Source: HLUCCA09 sp039189975
Lineage (GTDB): Bacteria > Pseudomonadota > Alphaproteobacteria > Rhodobacterales > Rhodobacteraceae
Length of the DNA stretch: 6,164 bases
Assembly: GCA_039189975.1 (NCBI GenBank)
Contig: JBCCYI010000236.1
Span: 1 to 6,164, forward strand
Direction: 5' to 3'
Positions 4,381 through 6,164 of this stretch are shown here, piece by piece; position 1 is the stretch's first letter, and each line of letters starts with the position of its first letter. Under the pieces are notes generated by a model. The model saw only the letters and a program-made list of their open reading frames with translations. It did no database searches and was not told where the DNA came from. The position numbers and the translations under genes were made by a program.

Positions 4381-5934
4381 CTAACGTCCCTTAAAGAGCC
4401 CGCCCAGCACGCCGCGCACAACGGCCCGGCCCGATTGCGTGCCAAGCTGGCGCGCAAAGCTCTTGGCGAAGGCTTGGGTGATGCTGTCGGAGCGCGCTGC
4501 ACCGCGCACGGGACGTGCGGTCGAGCGTACGACGCGGCCGCCACTGTAGCGCCGGGCAGCGTTGAACTCGCGCTCGGCCACGCTGCCGGTCTCGGCGCGC
4601 GTCTCGGCGGCCTCCGCCTCCGCCGCGGCACGGGCGGCCCGGGCGGCCAGGATCTCGGAGGCGCTGTCACGGTCGATCGGGGTGTCGTACGTGCCGGCCA
4701 CGGGAGAGGCGGCCATCACCGCAGCCCGTTCGGCCGCTGTGATCGGACCCAGGCGGGAGGCGGGCGGACGAATCAGCGTCTGCTCGGCCATACCCGGCAG
4801 GCCCTTGCGCTCCAGAAAGGAGGTAATCGCCTCGCCGGTGCCGACTTCTCGGATGGCTGCCTCAAGGTCGAGGCGGGGATTGTCGCGGTAGGTTTCGGCG
4901 GCGGCGCGCAGCGCCTTACGGTCGCGTGCGGTGAAGGCCCGCAGCGCGTGCTGGATGCGGTTGCCCAGTTGGCCGAGGATATCTTCGGGAACATCATCGG
5001 GGTTCTGCGTGCAGAAATAGACGCCGACGCCCTTGGACCGGATCAGCCGCGCCACCTGCTCGACCTTGTCGATAAGCGCGCGCGGGGCGTCGTCGAACAG
5101 AAGATGCGCCTCGTCGAAGACGACGACGAGCACGGGCTTTTCAGGGTCGCCCAGCTCCGGCAGTGTCTCGAAAAGCTCCGACAGGAGCCACAGAAGGAAT
5201 GTTGCGTAGAGCCGTGGCGACTGCATCAGCCGGTTGGCCGCCAAGACATTGACATAGCCAAGCCCCTCGGGCGTAGAGCGCATCATGTCGGCCAGCTCCA
5301 GCGCCGGTTCGCCAAAGAGCGCCGCGGCCCCTTCCCCGTCGAGAACAAGGAGGCGCCGTTGGATCGCACCGATGCTGGCGGGCGACACATTTCCATAGCG
5401 CAAAGCCAGATCCGCCCGGTTCTCGCCGACCCACACCAGCAGCGCCCGCAGGTCCGTCAGGTCCAGCAGGGGCAGCCCCTGCTCGTCAGCCACGCGAAAG
5501 GCGATGTTGAGCACCCCTTCCTGAGCCTCGCTCAGCTCCAGCAATCGGGCAAGAAGCAGCGGACCCATCTCTGCGATCGTGGTGCGGACTGGGTGCCCCT
5601 CTTGGCCGAAGACGTCCCAGAACGTCACCGGACAGGCGCGATAGACGAGGTCGAGACCGATGGTCTCTGCGCGCTCTTGGAACGGCCCGTGCAGGGGGCC
5701 GTTGGGGTCGCCCGACATCGCGATGCCCGCGAGATCGCCCTTCACATCCGGCACGAGCACCGGAACGCCCGCCGCCGAAAACCCCTCGGCCAGGATCTGG
5801 ACGGTGACCGTCTTGCCCGTCCCCGTGGCGCCGGCGATCAGGCCGTGCCGGTTGGCCTTGTCCAGCCGCACCGATTGCGGAGTGCCGTATCCAACGCCAC
5901 CGCCCCCTACGAAAACGCCATTTTGGTCATCCAT
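4381..5934 (-). CDS. HerA/FtsK-like ATPase of the DUF853 (YjgR) family
   Basis: The protein is 517 residues, close to E. coli YjgR (about 500). The Walker A motif GATGTGKT is at 35-42 after the family-typical ANRHGLIAGATG lead-in. PVLVPDVKGDLAGIA (58-72) follows, the Walker B strand VLVVVFDEAHLLF is at 268-280 with Asp274 and Glu275, and the segment GVGVYFCTQNPDDVPEDILG (302-321) holds a likely sensor Gln310. GNRIQHALRAFTARDRKAL (324-342) is also a family signature. Residues about 424-450 are alanine/glutamate-rich and probably form a long helix or coiled coil. The tail is basic and ends GVLGGLFKGR. No membrane segment or signal peptide is seen, so it should be cytoplasmic. The family belongs to the HerA-FtsK P-loop ATPases, but its substrate is not established. 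Two starts are possible: GTG at 5943 and ATG at 5934. GGAGG at 5948-5944 is 9 bases from the ATG but directly abuts the GTG, so the ATG is chosen. Confidence 0.93.
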   Translation of the reverse strand: MDDQNGVFVGGGGVGYGTPQSVRLDKANRHGLIAGATGTGKTVTVQILAEGFSAAGVPVLVPDVKGDLAGIAMSGDPNGPLHGPFQERAETIGLDLVYRACPVTFWDVFGQEGHPVRTTIAEMGPLLLARLLELSEAQEGVLNIAFRVADEQGLPLLDLTDLRALLVWVGENRADLALRYGNVSPASIGAIQRRLLVLDGEGAAALFGEPALELADMMRSTPEGLGYVNVLAANRLMQSPRLYATFLLWLLSELFETLPELGDPEKPVLVVVFDEAHLLFDDAPRALIDKVEQVARLIRSKGVGVYFCTQNPDDVPEDILGQLGNRIQHALRAFTARDRKALRAAAETYRDNPRLDLEAAIREVGTGEAITSFLERKGLPGMAEQTLIRPPASRLGPITAAERAAVMAASPVAGTYDTPIDRDSASEILAARAARAAAEAEAAETRAETGSVAEREFNAARRYSGGRVVRSTARPVRGAARSDSITQAFAKSFARQLGTQSGRAVVRGVLGGLFKGR

Positions 5935-5943
5935 CCGGCTCAC

Positions 5944-5948
5944 CCTCC
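5944..5948 (-). promoter_or_regulatory. Ribosome binding site that decides the DUF853 start
   Basis: GGAGG (5948-5944, minus strand, within GAGGGAGGG) is 9 bases upstream of the ATG at 5934. The alternative GTG at 5943 follows it with no spacer, which would not allow normal initiation. This argues for the 517-residue product. Confidence 0.65.
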
Positions 5949-6164
5949 CTCGCGCTGGCTCGGATATGACCTCTGTCCGCCGCAGGATGTCCAGTGCCGA
6001 GGGGCGTAAAGAGCGCGGCCAAGGCCGCCGATGCTGTCGAATTGTAGACGACTTGGAAACAGTCGGCCGCGACCGGCCCTTCGAGCGCGCGAGCCTACCC
6101 TTGCGGCAGTGTTGATCAGATCTGCTCTGGGCGCGTTTTCGCGAGTCTAATCAGGCTCTCAGCC
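5949..6164. other. Gene-free stretch upstream of the DUF853 gene
   Basis: I see no convincing gene in these 216 bases. A TACAAT hexamer (6046-6041, minus strand) matches the -10 consensus at five of six positions, about 110 bases before the DUF853 start, but has no good -35 partner. A short perfect inverted repeat GCGGCC-AA-GGCCGC lies at 6015-6028. A 15-codon open frame on the minus strand enters from the right edge and ends in TGA at 6118-6116; it could be the tail of an upstream gene, but its codons (ATT, AGA, GCT) are unlike those of the neighbours. Confidence 0.5.

Noticed and set aside
4208..4381. A 58-residue N-terminal extension of Der from a GTG at 4381
   Set aside because: The extra residues are not Der-like, and the ATG at 4207 starts the conserved MSFTLAIVGRPN and has a spaced, if weak, ribosome binding site.
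5935..5943. GTG start for the DUF853 protein, three residues longer
   Set aside because: GGAGG directly abuts the GTG with no spacer but is 9 bases from the ATG at 5934.
4435..6009. A 524-codon open frame on the plus strand opposite the DUF853 gene
   Set aside because: It mirrors the intact ATPase gene, has no recognisable motif and is rich in Gln/Arg/Gly as typical of antisense shadows.
6116..6163. A 15-codon open frame entering from the right edge on the minus strand (AESLIRLAKTRPEQI, then TGA)
   Set aside because: It is too short to judge and uses codons such as AGA, ATT and GCT that its neighbours avoid; it could be a gene tail, which only sequence beyond the window could show.

Overview
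The window is GC-rich and dense with genes. Every supported gene lies on the minus strand. Protein content (a sirohaem synthase with alphaproteobacterial features, a DUF2849 protein, a two-domain nitrite/sulfite reductase starting MYRYDEFD, an alphaproteobacterial-type Der) and overall style point to a Rhodobacteraceae-like (Roseobacter/Rhodobacter group) alphaproteobacterium. This assignment rests on family recognition, not on a search.

Layout, read in the direction of transcription from the right edge to the left: (1) a roughly 230-base gene-free stretch at the right edge; (2) a DUF853/YjgR-type HerA-like ATPase (ATG at 5934, stop at 4381); (3) a 173-base intergenic stretch with two mutually exclusive GC hairpins and a plausible housekeeping promoter; (4) der, the double-GTPase ribosome assembly factor (ATG at 4207, stop at 2762); (5) a 229-base intergenic stretch that is locally AT-rich and holds the clearest regulatory DNA in the window: an AT-ended inverted repeat, a tandem 8-base repeat and a TATATT -10-like box; (6) a tightly coupled operon cysG - DUF2849 gene - cysI, the last cut by the left edge.

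The functional theme at the left is assimilatory sulfite reduction. CysG makes sirohaem from uroporphyrinogen III, CysI is the sirohaem/4Fe-4S enzyme that needs it, and the small DUF2849 protein sits between them. Both junctions have the same TGATG stop/start overlap with an internal GGAG, so the three are probably translated as a coupled set. DUF853 and Der are housekeeping genes without an evident link to sulfur metabolism.

I found no mobile element, CRISPR array, tRNA/rRNA or recognisable novel defence-type system. The points most worth following up are the undescribed DUF2849 protein in the sulfite-reduction operon and the putative operator/promoter region upstream of cysG.
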